Under the pieces are notes generated by a model, which saw only the letters and a list, made by a program, of their open reading frames with translations, made no database searches and was not told the DNA's origin. From positions 147,127 through 211,126 of the forward strand of contig DATGXG010000036.1 in assembly GCA_035299085.1 (NCBI GenBank): a stretch of 64,000 bases of DNA. The letters are read 5' to 3'. Shown here piece after piece: positions 25,198 to 33,520 of this stretch; the first letter of the stretch is position 1; the number at the start of each line of letters is the position of its first letter. Both the position numbers and the translations under genes were made by a program. The stretch comes from Bacteroidales bacterium (lineage in GTDB: Bacteria; Bacteroidota; Bacteroidia; Bacteroidales; UBA10428).

Positions 25198-25205
25198 TAT
25201 CTTTA
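25198..25205 (+). promoter_or_regulatory. Possible wzc promoter -7 element
   Basis: TATCTTTA, one mismatch from TAnnTTTG, lies 24 bp upstream of the preferred wzc ATG at 25,230. It supports starting translation there rather than at 25,101. Confidence 0.35.
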
Positions 25206-25229
25206 CACGTTTCATATTCAGCATTTCAC

Positions 25230-27656
25230 ATGGATCAATATCCTGAAATTTACCGCGAAGAAGAGAGCATAGATATCAAAAAATACCTTTACAGGATTTT
25301 ATATAATTGGTGGTGGTTTGCTTTATCCATTTTTTTTGCGTTGACTATAGCTTACCTGGTTAACAGGTATTCTGAAGATATGTACAGGGCCAATTGTTCT
25401 GTAATCATTGCCAATGAAAATACACCAAGGGGCGATATTGAAAGTGTAATTGAGGATATGACCAATATCCGGAACAGAAGAACCAAGGCCGTGGTTCAGA
25501 ATGAAATTACAGTGTTGAAGTCATATAAAATGGCTCATGCCGCCCTCCAGAAGCTCGATTTTGGAATTACTTATACGGCAGTCGGCAGAAGAGGTATTGC
25601 TGAATCGAAATTGTATAAAAGTTCACCGTTTATAGCCATCGTTGATACTGCATCGGCCAATCAATACAATTACCCGATTTCAATAAGCATCCTGTCTCCG
25701 AGCACATACCGTTTCACGGATGATAAATTCGGTATTTCGCAGGTATTGTATTTTGGACAGAAATTTCAGCATGAAAGCTTTAATTTCACATTACTTCCAA
25801 GGACTCCCGGAAGTCTTAAAAACCTCGAGAATTTTCCTCTGAAATATTATTTCACACTGAATGATCTGAATAGCCTTGTAAACAGGTATAGGGCAGGACT
25901 TAATGTTGAGGTGAATGATGAAAAGGGTTCCATACTGACCCTGTCATTAACCGGTCCGAATAAGGAGCAGATATGTGACTACCTGAACATGCTTTCACGG
26001 GTTTATATCCAGTCCAATCTCGACGAAAAGAACTCAACCTCTTCGAATACAATTAAGTTTATCGATCAGCAGTTGAATGAAACCATTGATTCGTTGCAAA
26101 CTGCAGGAATCAGGCTGCAGAATTTCAGATCCGCCAACCGGATCATTAATATCAGCCAGGAAGGGAATGCCATGTTTCAGCAGATGGAACAACTGAATAC
26201 TGAAAAAGCGACGATTGATATTCAGGCACGGTATTTTGAGTATTTAAAGGAATATATTGATTCGAAAAAAGATAACATCGAAATCATTGCTCCTTCAGTG
26301 ATGGGCATACAGGACGCCTTGCTGAACTCGCTGGTATCGCAGATCAATACACTGAATACAGAACGCAGGAATCTTCAGTTCAGTTCGAACGAAAGTAATC
26401 CGAAGCTTACCATGCTGAACATGCAGCTTGAAAATCTCAGGCTTGATATCGAAGAAAACGTTCAGAATCTTATTAAGGCAAACAGCATATCGGAAAGTGA
26501 ATTAAACAAGCGCATAAATAATCTGGAAGCAGAAATTCAGAAACTGCCGTCAACTGAAAGGCAACTTATCAATATTCAGCGTGAATTCAACATAAACGAC
26601 CAGATATATACTTTTCTTCTTGAAAAGCGTGCTGAAGCTGGTATTACCAAAGCCTCAAATATGCCGGACCACCGGCTTCTCGACAGTGCCAGGGCGGAGA
26701 ATGCTGTGATGATAAAGCCGAAAACTTCCATGAATTATATGATGGGCCTTGTTCTTGGAGGGCTGCTACCCCTGTTGCTGCTGATTCTGATTGAATATTT
26801 CAACAATAAAATTGTTGACAAAAAAGATATAGAACAGCAAACCAACACTCCCATTTTAGGTTCTGTTGGACATAATGACAAATCATATGACCTTCCGGTT
26901 TTTGAAAATCCGAAATCAGCCCTCACCGAATCATTCCGATCACTCAGGGCAAATCTGCAATACCTGCTTAAGAATGAAACTCACAAGATCATATCCTTTT
27001 CATCCACTATAAGCGGCGAAGGAAAAACTTTCTGTTCGGCAAACCTGTCAGCAATACTTGCCATGGCAGGGAAAAAGACCCTTCTGATAAGCCTGGACCT
27101 TCGCAAGCCGAAAATTCATAAAATTTTCAGGATAAAAAATGAAAAAGGGATCAGTTCTTACCTTGCCGGTATCGACGGGGAAAACTTCATTCATCCCACC
27201 AATGTGGATAATCTGTGGGTAGCTGTTTCAGGTCCGGTGCCCCCCAATCCTGCCGAGCTTATCGAATCGGCAAGGATGACAGAGTTCCTGCGAAAAATGA
27301 AGGAAGAATATGATTATATTGTTATAGATACTCCTCCGATTGCGATTGTAACAGACGCCCTGCTATTAAAAGATATGGTTGATATCCATGTTTTTGTTAT
27401 CAGGCATGGTTATTCGAGCAAGCAGGTGCTGCAGTTGGTTGAAGACCTTTTTACCAAAAGAGGTTTAAAAAATATGACACTGCTCATCAATGATGTTCAG
27501 GCCAAAGGTTATTACGGGTATAGTTACCGCTACGGGTATGGTTATGGTTATGGCTACGGGTATGGTTATGGCTATGAGCATGGCTATTATGGTGAGGAAC
27601 TTCCTACCATAAAAGGATTCAGAAGGACAATGCGCAAACTTTTAAAATCACGGTAA
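25230..27656 (+). CDS. Wzc-type polysaccharide co-polymerase / tyrosine autokinase
   Basis: An inner-membrane regulator of polysaccharide polymerisation and export. The 808-residue product has TM1 near 23-43, a Wzz-type periplasmic domain with a long coiled coil (about 265-470) and TM2 near 504-523. The cytoplasmic BY-kinase domain has Walker A near 593-600 (SGEGKTF), Walker A' LLISLDLRKPK and Walker B YIVIDTPPIA near 696-705. The C terminus is a Tyr cluster (about 760-785, alternating Tyr-Gly), the expected autophosphorylation site. The open frame extends to 25,101, but those 43 codons overlap the sirtuin gene and look noncoding. Matching wza and sugar transferase genes lie 10-13 kb away. 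Confidence 0.93.
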   Translation: MDQYPEIYREEESIDIKKYLYRILYNWWWFALSIFFALTIAYLVNRYSEDMYRANCSVIIANENTPRGDIESVIEDMTNIRNRRTKAVVQNEITVLKSYKMAHAALQKLDFGITYTAVGRRGIAESKLYKSSPFIAIVDTASANQYNYPISISILSPSTYRFTDDKFGISQVLYFGQKFQHESFNFTLLPRTPGSLKNLENFPLKYYFTLNDLNSLVNRYRAGLNVEVNDEKGSILTLSLTGPNKEQICDYLNMLSRVYIQSNLDEKNSTSSNTIKFIDQQLNETIDSLQTAGIRLQNFRSANRIINISQEGNAMFQQMEQLNTEKATIDIQARYFEYLKEYIDSKKDNIEIIAPSVMGIQDALLNSLVSQINTLNTERRNLQFSSNESNPKLTMLNMQLENLRLDIEENVQNLIKANSISESELNKRINNLEAEIQKLPSTERQLINIQREFNINDQIYTFLLEKRAEAGITKASNMPDHRLLDSARAENAVMIKPKTSMNYMMGLVLGGLLPLLLLILIEYFNNKIVDKKDIEQQTNTPILGSVGHNDKSYDLPVFENPKSALTESFRSLRANLQYLLKNETHKIISFSSTISGEGKTFCSANLSAILAMAGKKTLLISLDLRKPKIHKIFRIKNEKGISSYLAGIDGENFIHPTNVDNLWVAVSGPVPPNPAELIESARMTEFLRKMKEEYDYIVIDTPPIAIVTDALLLKDMVDIHVFVIRHGYSSKQVLQLVEDLFTKRGLKNMTLLINDVQAKGYYGYSYRYGYGYGYGYGYGYGYEHGYYGEELPTIKGFRRTMRKLLKSR
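27510..27594 (+). repeat. Tandem Tyr-Gly codon repeat in the wzc tail
   Basis: Repeated hexamers GGYTAY (GGTTAT, GGCTAC, GGGTAT) encode the alternating Gly-Tyr tail of the kinase. The wobble positions vary, so this is a coding microsatellite and a possible site of length variation. Confidence 0.8.
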
Positions 27657-27661
27657 CTTTT

Positions 27662-28513
27662 TCAGCCGCCCATTGAGGCGAATGATCCCGACTTGGTTAT
27701 GTGACGTGGTGCAAGGCAGAGTACCGGAATTTCAGCCTTATTGAGTATCTGGTGTGCTGTATTTCCCATAATAAGGGAGATAGCTGATGACTGCTCCGTG
27801 GTTATCGAAATAAGATCTGCCCGTACCGTATTGGCGTAGTTAATGATCATATCCGGCACATTGTCGCCAAACACTTCATTGTTTTCACAGGTTACCTTTC
27901 CCTGTATATAACCAGCTACCTGGCTGGCATACGATCTTATTTTTTTGATATTTTGTTTACCCTTTGAAGTTTGAACAGCCACTACATGCACCTCTGCATT
28001 GAACAACCGGGCCAACTCAGTTGTAAAAGGTACTTTCTGGCGTGAATCGGCTGAAAGATCAATCGGAAGAACTATTTTCCTGATTGAAGAAGGGCAGTAA
28101 TTCTTGCGCAGCGTAATAACAGGTGATTCGGTAGCTGAAATTATACGAAAAGCATTGCTGCCAATGAATACTTCCTGGAAGCCTGATGCTCCATGGGTAG
28201 ATGTACTGATTACAGAATTTGGCCACTGTTTGGCAAGATTGACAACTTCCTGGTAGATTCTTCCGGGTGCCAATTTGTAATCGATTACCGAATCATTCTG
28301 AAGTTGGGGTTTAAATTCATTTATAATTGTTTCGAATTTTTTCTCAGCGGTGTTTTTTTCGACTACAGATGCATCTTTTTCAGTTTCCGAATTCCTCTGG
28401 AGTACATAAATAAGGTGGATGCTGATCTGCTGCCTTGTCGAAAAAAGGGCAGCCATTTTAAGTCCGTTCAAGGATTCTGTCGAAAAATCAACGGGTACAA
28501 TAATGTTTTTCAT
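27662..28513 (-). CDS. Tandem universal stress protein (UspA family)
   Basis: A 283-residue cytoplasmic protein with two Usp domains. The first (1-140) starts KNIIVPVDFSTESLNGL, with a STHGASG segment near 105-111. The second (about 148-275) contains IVLPIDLSADSRQK and ends near NKAEIPVLCLAP. The usual nucleotide loop (G-2x-G-9x-G-S/T) is visible in the first repeat (GASGFQEVFIGSNA) and degenerate in the second. Tandem Usps of this type are common in Bacteroidota; the role is stress survival by family knowledge only. It is convergent with wzc (5 bp apart) and divergent from the SiaC-like gene. Confidence 0.88.
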   Translation of the reverse strand: MKNIIVPVDFSTESLNGLKMAALFSTRQQISIHLIYVLQRNSETEKDASVVEKNTAEKKFETIINEFKPQLQNDSVIDYKLAPGRIYQEVVNLAKQWPNSVISTSTHGASGFQEVFIGSNAFRIISATESPVITLRKNYCPSSIRKIVLPIDLSADSRQKVPFTTELARLFNAEVHVVAVQTSKGKQNIKKIRSYASQVAGYIQGKVTCENNEVFGDNVPDMIINYANTVRADLISITTEQSSAISLIMGNTAHQILNKAEIPVLCLAPRHITKSGSFASMGG

Positions 28514-28694
28514 ATTCCAGAATAGATTATATCCTATTTACGTAATTTCAGAAAAAAAGATATGGTCTGAAAATACAGAATGTGAATTGAAATTAGGGAA
28601 GGGGTCGCTTATAGTTTAGTAATATTATATATATTTATATTTTGATACTATCTAAGACATCCGGCTTTTGAACCTAATTTTTGAACGAATTGCC

Positions 28695-29072
28695 ATGCAA
28701 GATTTATTTATTCAAGGAACTGACTCGCTTCCAAATGTATCATTTAAGGCCAACGGAGAATTAAAGATATTTGGCAGGGCATTGCCTGAAGACGCAGCTA
28801 AGTTTTTTGCTCCGTTACTGGCCTGGATTAATGAATATTCCTCACAGGAGGTGAACATAGAAATCAACCTTGATTATTTTAATACAAGTGTTTCAAAGCA
28901 ATTGCTTGATTTATTCAAGTCGATCGATAACAAAAAGGACATCCTGACTGTTAATGTGAAATGGATGTACGAAGAAGGAGATGATGAAATGCTGGAATCC
29001 GGGGAAATTTACCAGGAATTGCTTCCCAGGTTTTCCTTTTCCTTCCATAAGTACGCCGAAATGACCAATTAG
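28695..29072 (+). CDS. SiaC-like regulatory phosphoprotein (DUF1987)
   Basis: DUF1987/SiaC proteins are small regulators switched by phosphorylation. In Pseudomonas aeruginosa SiaC is phosphorylated by SiaB, dephosphorylated by the PP2C phosphatase SiaA, and controls a diguanylate cyclase. The 125-residue product shows the conserved features: an IxGRxLPEDAxxFFxP-like segment (residues 25-40) and the DYFNTSVSKQLLDLF motif (60-74) with candidate phospho-sites Thr64/Ser65. The start at 28,695 is the first ATG; longer forms would need TTG. No siaB-like kinase is adjacent. A GAF-SpoIIE phosphatase gene lies at 55.9-57.1 kb. Confidence 0.87.
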   Translation: MQDLFIQGTDSLPNVSFKANGELKIFGRALPEDAAKFFAPLLAWINEYSSQEVNIEINLDYFNTSVSKQLLDLFKSIDNKKDILTVNVKWMYEEGDDEMLESGEIYQELLPRFSFSFHKYAEMTN

Positions 29073-29186
29073 TAACCGTATTTGTTTATTTTCAGACATA
29101 AAGTCAGTGTACTATGACATATAAACATATATAGATACGTTGGTTTAAGTTTTGCAGTATCCTTTACATAAATTAAAAACAAGATC

Positions 29187-29549
29187 ATGGCACTTGAGCA
29201 TTTAACAAAAGACACTTTTAAGGAAAAGGTGTTTGATTATGAAGTCAATAAAGAATGGAAATATGCCGGTACAAAGCCTGCTATTATTGATTTCTATGCA
29301 GACTGGTGTGGCCCTTGCAGGATGGTGGCGCCTGTGCTTGAAGAATTAAAAACAGAGTACAGTGATAAGCTTGAAATTTATAAGATAAACACTGACGAAG
29401 AGCGTGAATTATCCGCCATGTTTGGCATTCAGAGTATTCCCAGCCTGCTTTTCATTCCGCTTGACGGACAACCTCAAATGGCAATGGGTGCTTTGCCCAA
29501 GGAGACTTTTAAGAAAGCCATCACGGATGTACTGAGTGTGACCGTTTAG
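29187..29549 (+). CDS. trxA: Thioredoxin
   Basis: A disulfide reductase of 120 residues with the WCGPC active site (Cys41, Cys44), preceded by the conserved IDFYADW strand, and a cis-Pro in IQSIPSLLF (about 84-92). The N terminus carries about ten more residues than E. coli thioredoxin, including KVFDYEVNKEWKYAG, a form common in Bacteroidales. There is no signal peptide, so it is cytoplasmic. It is followed after 33 bp by an intrinsic terminator. Confidence 0.94.
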   Translation: MALEHLTKDTFKEKVFDYEVNKEWKYAGTKPAIIDFYADWCGPCRMVAPVLEELKTEYSDKLEIYKINTDEERELSAMFGIQSIPSLLFIPLDGQPQMAMGALPKETFKKAITDVLSVTV

Positions 29550-29582
29550 ATTGACTTTTGAAAATATCGGATGTTTAATAAA

Positions 29583-29638
29583 TGGCAATCAAAAGGTTAA
29601 AGGGATTTGTCCTTTCCGCCTCTTGATTGTCATTTTTT
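29583..29638 (+). terminator. Intrinsic terminator after trxA, overlapping the next promoter
   Basis: A long stem pairs TGGCAATCAAAAGG with CCTCTTGATTGTCA (one mismatch, one wobble), encloses a smaller AAAGG/CCTTT hairpin and ends in a run of six T. The TTG of the 3' arm also serves as the -33 box of the following promoter. Confidence 0.75.
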
Positions 29639-29652
29639 ATTTATTAACTTTG
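29623..29652 (+). promoter_or_regulatory. Bacteroidota-type promoter of the acyl-CoA carboxylase operon
   Basis: TTG at 29,623-29,625, a 19-bp spacer and TAACTTTG at 29,645-29,652 fit the -33/-7 consensus (TTG, N19, TAnnTTTG). Transcription would start near 29,659, giving a leader of about 195 nt before the carboxyltransferase ATG. Confidence 0.65.
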
Positions 29653-29683
29653 CTCCTCATTCCAAATTACGTTCTTTTGGAAC

Positions 29684-29721
29684 TGCCTTCAGGCAAAGGA
29701 TGTACAATCTTTCTGAAGGCA
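29684..29721 (+). promoter_or_regulatory. Stem-loop in the carboxylase operon leader
   Basis: TGCCTTCAG pairs perfectly with CTGAAGGCA, extended inward by AAAG/CTTT with a 2-nt bulge and a 10-nt loop. It lies about 25 nt into the predicted leader, with no T-run behind it, so it is not a simple terminator. The stretch 29,550-29,853 otherwise holds the trxA terminator and the promoter. A 74-codon open frame (29,551-29,775) there looks noncoding, and I see no other gene. Confidence 0.6.
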
Positions 29722-29853
29722 AAAATGTGCGGATATGAAATTGACAAAGCTGATATATACATTTCTGTCCATTGAAATCAATCCTGCCGGTTTTTTTACC
29801 CATTTTCTCATTATTGTTGTTAATTGCTGTAATAATCGAATAATTCTTTTCAC

Positions 29854-31413
29854 ATGGATGTAAAAGGAAAGTTATACACTCGTTTTCTCAATCGTCAGGA
29901 GGCTTATGCCGAACAACAGCAGGCTGAGTCGGTTGTTGAAAAACAGCATCTCAAGGGAAAAATGACCGCCAGGGAACGGGTGGATATGCTATTTGACCCT
30001 GATACCTTTGAGGAAATCGATGGATATTCAATGCCTGCTCCGGCAGGTGGCGATTTTGGCAAGAAAGTATCAGCCTTCGGTGACGGCGTTATCACCGGTT
30101 ATGGTAAAATAAGCGGAAGGCTTGCATTTGCGTTTTCACAGGATTTCAACATCATGGGCGGATCGCTTGGTTCGGTTCATGCTGCTAAAATAGCCAAGAT
30201 ACAGGACATGGCACTTAAGATGGGCGCTCCCATTATTGGGTTGATTGATTCGGGAGGCGCTCGTATACAGGAAGGAGTTGCCAGCCTGGCAGGTTATGCA
30301 GCTATTTTTAAGCGGAATGTGGATGCATCGGGTGTTGTGCCCCAGATTTCGGTAATTATGGGGCCTGCAGCCGGAGGAGCTGTGTATTCCCCCTCGATCA
30401 CCGATTTTGTTTTCATGACAAACAAAACCAGTTATATGTTTGTCACGGGTCCCAACGTGGTAAAAGAAGTGCTTAATCAGGATGTTTCCTTTGATGACCT
30501 GGGCGGAGCCATGGTGCATATGAAAAAAAGCGGGGTAGCTCATTTTGTTTATGAAGATGAAGAGAATACGTTACGCGGAGTTCAGAAACTCCTGTCGTAC
30601 CTACCCTCCAATAACCTTGAAAATCCTCCCTTTCTTGAAAACTGCGACAACGACATGAGGGAAGATGAGCGGATAAGGGATATTGTACCTGATGATGCGA
30701 ATAAACCCTATGACATTAAAGATATCATCAACCTGATTATTGACAGGAATACATTTTTTGAAATATCGACATATTTTGCCCAGAACCTTGTCATCGGTTT
30801 CGGCCGGTTGCAGGGTAAAACAATCGGGATCCTGGCCAATCAGCCAAAAGTACTGGCAGGCACACTCGACATCAATTCGTCCGTTAAAGGAGCCCGTTTT
30901 ATTCGATTCTGTGATTCGTTTAATATTCCTATTCTCACCCTTGAGGATGTACCGGGCTTTTTACCGGGTGTTGACCAGGAGCACAATGGTATTATCAGGC
31001 ATGGTGCAAAATTGCTGTATGCCTATGCAGATGCCACCGTTCCAAAAATTACGGTGATACTTAGAAAATCATACGGAGGCGCATACTGTGTAATGAACAG
31101 CAAAAATCTCGGGGGCGATTTCAATTTTGCCTGGCCAACAGCTGAAATTGCTGTCATGGGTCCTGAGGGTGCCGTATCGATTCTTTACAGGAAAGAACTG
31201 ATTGAATCGAGTGATCCGGCAAAACTTAAAAAAGAACTGACTGTTAAATACCGCGATGAAATAGCAAATCCTTATGTAGCAGATGATAAGGGATATATAG
31301 ATGAAGTTATTGATCCCATAACTACACGGAAGAAACTGATAACCGCATTTACTGCGCTTGAGAGCAAACATGTAAGTGTACCATCGAGAAAACACGGGAA
31401 TATCCCGCTTTAG
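29854..31413 (+). CDS. Acyl-CoA carboxylase carboxyltransferase subunit (propionyl/methylmalonyl-CoA type)
   Basis: The beta (carboxyltransferase) subunit of a biotin-dependent carboxylase, moving CO2 between carboxybiotin and acyl-CoA. The 519-residue product has two crotonase-like domains: N (about 20-265; GGSLGSVHAAKIAK near 101, then IDSGGARIQEGV near 131) and C (about 275-505; VPGFLPGVDQE near 369, GGAYCVM near 408). This resembles PccB/MmdA proteins, which prefer propionyl- or methylmalonyl-CoA, rather than AccA/AccD. With biotin carboxylase and carrier genes behind it the complex should be ATP-dependent propionyl-CoA carboxylase, feeding the succinate-propionate route. Substrate preference is inferred. 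Confidence 0.93.
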   Translation: MDVKGKLYTRFLNRQEAYAEQQQAESVVEKQHLKGKMTARERVDMLFDPDTFEEIDGYSMPAPAGGDFGKKVSAFGDGVITGYGKISGRLAFAFSQDFNIMGGSLGSVHAAKIAKIQDMALKMGAPIIGLIDSGGARIQEGVASLAGYAAIFKRNVDASGVVPQISVIMGPAAGGAVYSPSITDFVFMTNKTSYMFVTGPNVVKEVLNQDVSFDDLGGAMVHMKKSGVAHFVYEDEENTLRGVQKLLSYLPSNNLENPPFLENCDNDMREDERIRDIVPDDANKPYDIKDIINLIIDRNTFFEISTYFAQNLVIGFGRLQGKTIGILANQPKVLAGTLDINSSVKGARFIRFCDSFNIPILTLEDVPGFLPGVDQEHNGIIRHGAKLLYAYADATVPKITVILRKSYGGAYCVMNSKNLGGDFNFAWPTAEIAVMGPEGAVSILYRKELIESSDPAKLKKELTVKYRDEIANPYVADDKGYIDEVIDPITTRKKLITAFTALESKHVSVPSRKHGNIPL

Positions 31414-31439
31414 TAACACTATAAATTCATTTTTCGAGG

Positions 31440-32945
31440 ATGAATATAAAAAGCCTGCTTATAGCAAACCGTGGTGAAATTGCTGTAAGAATTTCAGAAG
31501 CTGCCAAAAAGATGGGAATTAAATCATTTGGCATAAAAACGGCTAAAGAACCAAATGCATTATACCTGCGACTTGTGGATGATGTAATTGATTTTTCAGA
31601 AAACTTTGATGAGATTCCTGAATTCCTGGATGTTGAACGAATTATCGAAGCCGCAAAACAAAATAAAATTGATGCCATACATCCGGGTTATGGATTCCTG
31701 GCTGAAAATCCTTATTTCGCCAAACGATGTGAAGAAGAGAATATAGTTTTCATAGGTCCTTCTGCTGCAGCCATTTACAAAATGGGGAATAAGACAATTG
31801 CCAAACAGATTGCGCAGAAGCATGGTGTACCTTTGTTGCAGGGCAGCCAGGGAACGGTTAAGGATCCGAAGGAAGCCGAAGAAATTGCGGAAAAAATAGG
31901 GTATCCTGTTATTCTGAAAGCTGCAGCCGGTGGTGGAGGTCGTGGAATGCGCATTGTGGAAAAAGCTTCTGCCATGGAAAAAATGTTTAAGATGGCAGCA
32001 GGTGAGTCGGAGAAAGCCTTTAACGATTCTTCGCTTTTCATTGAAAAATATGTAAGAAACCCCCGTCATATTGAATTCCAGGTACTGGGCGACAGGCATG
32101 GTAATTATGTTCACCTTGGTGAGCGTGAATGTTCAGTTCAGCGCAAACATCAGAAACTTATTGAAGAATCTCCTTCAGCTGCACTGGATGAAAAGCTCCG
32201 GGAAGAAATGGGTAAAGCAGCCATTAAAATTGCAAAAGCGGTTGATTATTATTCGGCAGGAACCGTAGAGTTTTTACTTGACGCGGATAAGAACTTCTTT
32301 TTCATGGAAATGAACACGCGGATCCAGGTAGAGCATCCGGTTACCGAAATGGTATCCGGTGTTGATCTCATTGAATGGCAGATCCGGATTTCGGAAGGAC
32401 AAAAACTGGCTTTCAAGCAGAAGGATGTCAAGCTGATAGGTTGGGCAATTGAATGCAGGATCAATGCCGAGGATGTCCAGGCGGGTTTCTCGCCGAACCT
32501 GGGTATTATCGAAAAGGTAACTTTTCCTAAAGGAAAAAATATTCGTATAGACAGTGGAATAACAGAGTATTCGGTTATCACACCTTATTTCGATTCCATG
32601 CTGGCCAAGCTTATTATTCATGCAGAATCAAGGGAAAAGGCAATAAGCACTGCAACTGCAGCCTTAAAAAAAGTGTGGATCAGGGGAATTAAAACAACCA
32701 TTCCATTTTGCCTTGCCGTTCTTAACCATAAAAAATTCAAAAAGGGCGATTTTAATACCTCCTTCATTGAAAAAGAGATGGATAAGCTTTATTATAATGA
32801 AGAGGACGATGAAATGCTTGCCGCTTATGTAGCCGCTTTTGATTTCGCTGCGGAACTTGAAACCAACAGGACTGCCAAACCCGATTTTGAAAGAGGAAAA
32901 AGCATAAGCCCATGGGTATTAAACAAGAGATTAAAATCACTTTAA
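31440..32945 (+). CDS. Biotin carboxylase subunit
   Basis: ATP- and bicarbonate-dependent carboxylation of carrier-bound biotin. The 501-residue product has an N-terminal biotin carboxylase domain (1-112, KSLLIANRGEIAVRI), an ATP-grasp domain (about 115-320) with the glycine loop AAGGGGRGMR near 161-170 and EMNTRIQVEHPVTEM near 284-298, and a C-terminal domain to about 445. The length is close to AccC (about 450) plus a ~45-residue tail, so the biotin carrier is a separate subunit, supplied by the next gene 10 bp downstream. It starts 26 bp after the carboxyltransferase gene. Confidence 0.94.
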   Translation: MNIKSLLIANRGEIAVRISEAAKKMGIKSFGIKTAKEPNALYLRLVDDVIDFSENFDEIPEFLDVERIIEAAKQNKIDAIHPGYGFLAENPYFAKRCEEENIVFIGPSAAAIYKMGNKTIAKQIAQKHGVPLLQGSQGTVKDPKEAEEIAEKIGYPVILKAAAGGGGRGMRIVEKASAMEKMFKMAAGESEKAFNDSSLFIEKYVRNPRHIEFQVLGDRHGNYVHLGERECSVQRKHQKLIEESPSAALDEKLREEMGKAAIKIAKAVDYYSAGTVEFLLDADKNFFFMEMNTRIQVEHPVTEMVSGVDLIEWQIRISEGQKLAFKQKDVKLIGWAIECRINAEDVQAGFSPNLGIIEKVTFPKGKNIRIDSGITEYSVITPYFDSMLAKLIIHAESREKAISTATAALKKVWIRGIKTTIPFCLAVLNHKKFKKGDFNTSFIEKEMDKLYYNEEDDEMLAAYVAAFDFAAELETNRTAKPDFERGKSISPWVLNKRLKSL

Positions 32946-32955
32946 TAGCGGAATA

Positions 32956-33489
32956 ATGAAGCTTCTCAAATCAAAAAAAGAAAAACCAACGGAGTACATT
33001 GCGGTGACCCAGGGCGGTAAAAAGTACGTAGTCCGAAGTCCTTTCAGCGATGAACTGAGTATTAACGGTCACAAGAAGGATATAAAAATCTTTGAAGAGG
33101 AAGGATTCACCGTCATTGAATACAAAAACAAGAGATACCTTGCCGAGATAACCGATAAAAACCAGAACATATACACTGTTCTATTGAACGGCCTCAGTTA
33201 CACCTTTACTATTGAATCACCTATTTCATACCGCCGGCGTAAATACCTTGAAAAATTTAAACAGGCTGATAAAAATGAGGTCATCACAGCTCCCATGCCT
33301 GGTAAGATTGTTGAATTGCTCGTTGAGGAAAATGCCATGGTTAAAGAAGGTGAAGCCATACTCATCCTTGAAGCCATGAAAATGCAAAACGAGATTATAG
33401 CTGTTGTTGCAGGGAAAGTTAAGAAGATAAGTGTTAAGCCGGGTGACTCGGTAGCCAAGGATGAAGTATTGATGGAAATTGAAAGGTAA
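32956..33489 (+). CDS. Biotin carboxyl carrier protein
   Basis: The carrier subunit of the carboxylase complex. Of 177 residues, the C-terminal biotinyl domain (about 107-177) contains EAMKMQ with the biotinylated Lys142 and an upstream APMPGKI turn. The N-terminal ~100 residues are a mixed alpha/beta region (YVVRSPFSDELSINGHK) that probably binds the other subunits. It is third in the operon, 10 bp after biotin carboxylase, and the only biotin carrier seen in the window. Confidence 0.93.
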   Translation: MKLLKSKKEKPTEYIAVTQGGKKYVVRSPFSDELSINGHKKDIKIFEEEGFTVIEYKNKRYLAEITDKNQNIYTVLLNGLSYTFTIESPISYRRRKYLEKFKQADKNEVITAPMPGKIVELLVEENAMVKEGEAILILEAMKMQNEIIAVVAGKVKKISVKPGDSVAKDEVLMEIER

Positions 33490-33520
33490 TCATTACTTTT
33501 GAAAAGTAATTGAACCCATC

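Noticed and set aside
25101..25229. N-terminal extension of the Wzc frame
   Set aside because: It lies over the start of the divergent sirtuin gene and over both candidate promoters; the protein from 25,230 begins like other Wzc proteins.
29551..29775. 74-codon open frame after trxA
   Set aside because: It spans the trxA terminator, the carboxylase promoter and the leader hairpin. Its composition is unlike the neighbours and no family resemblance is seen.
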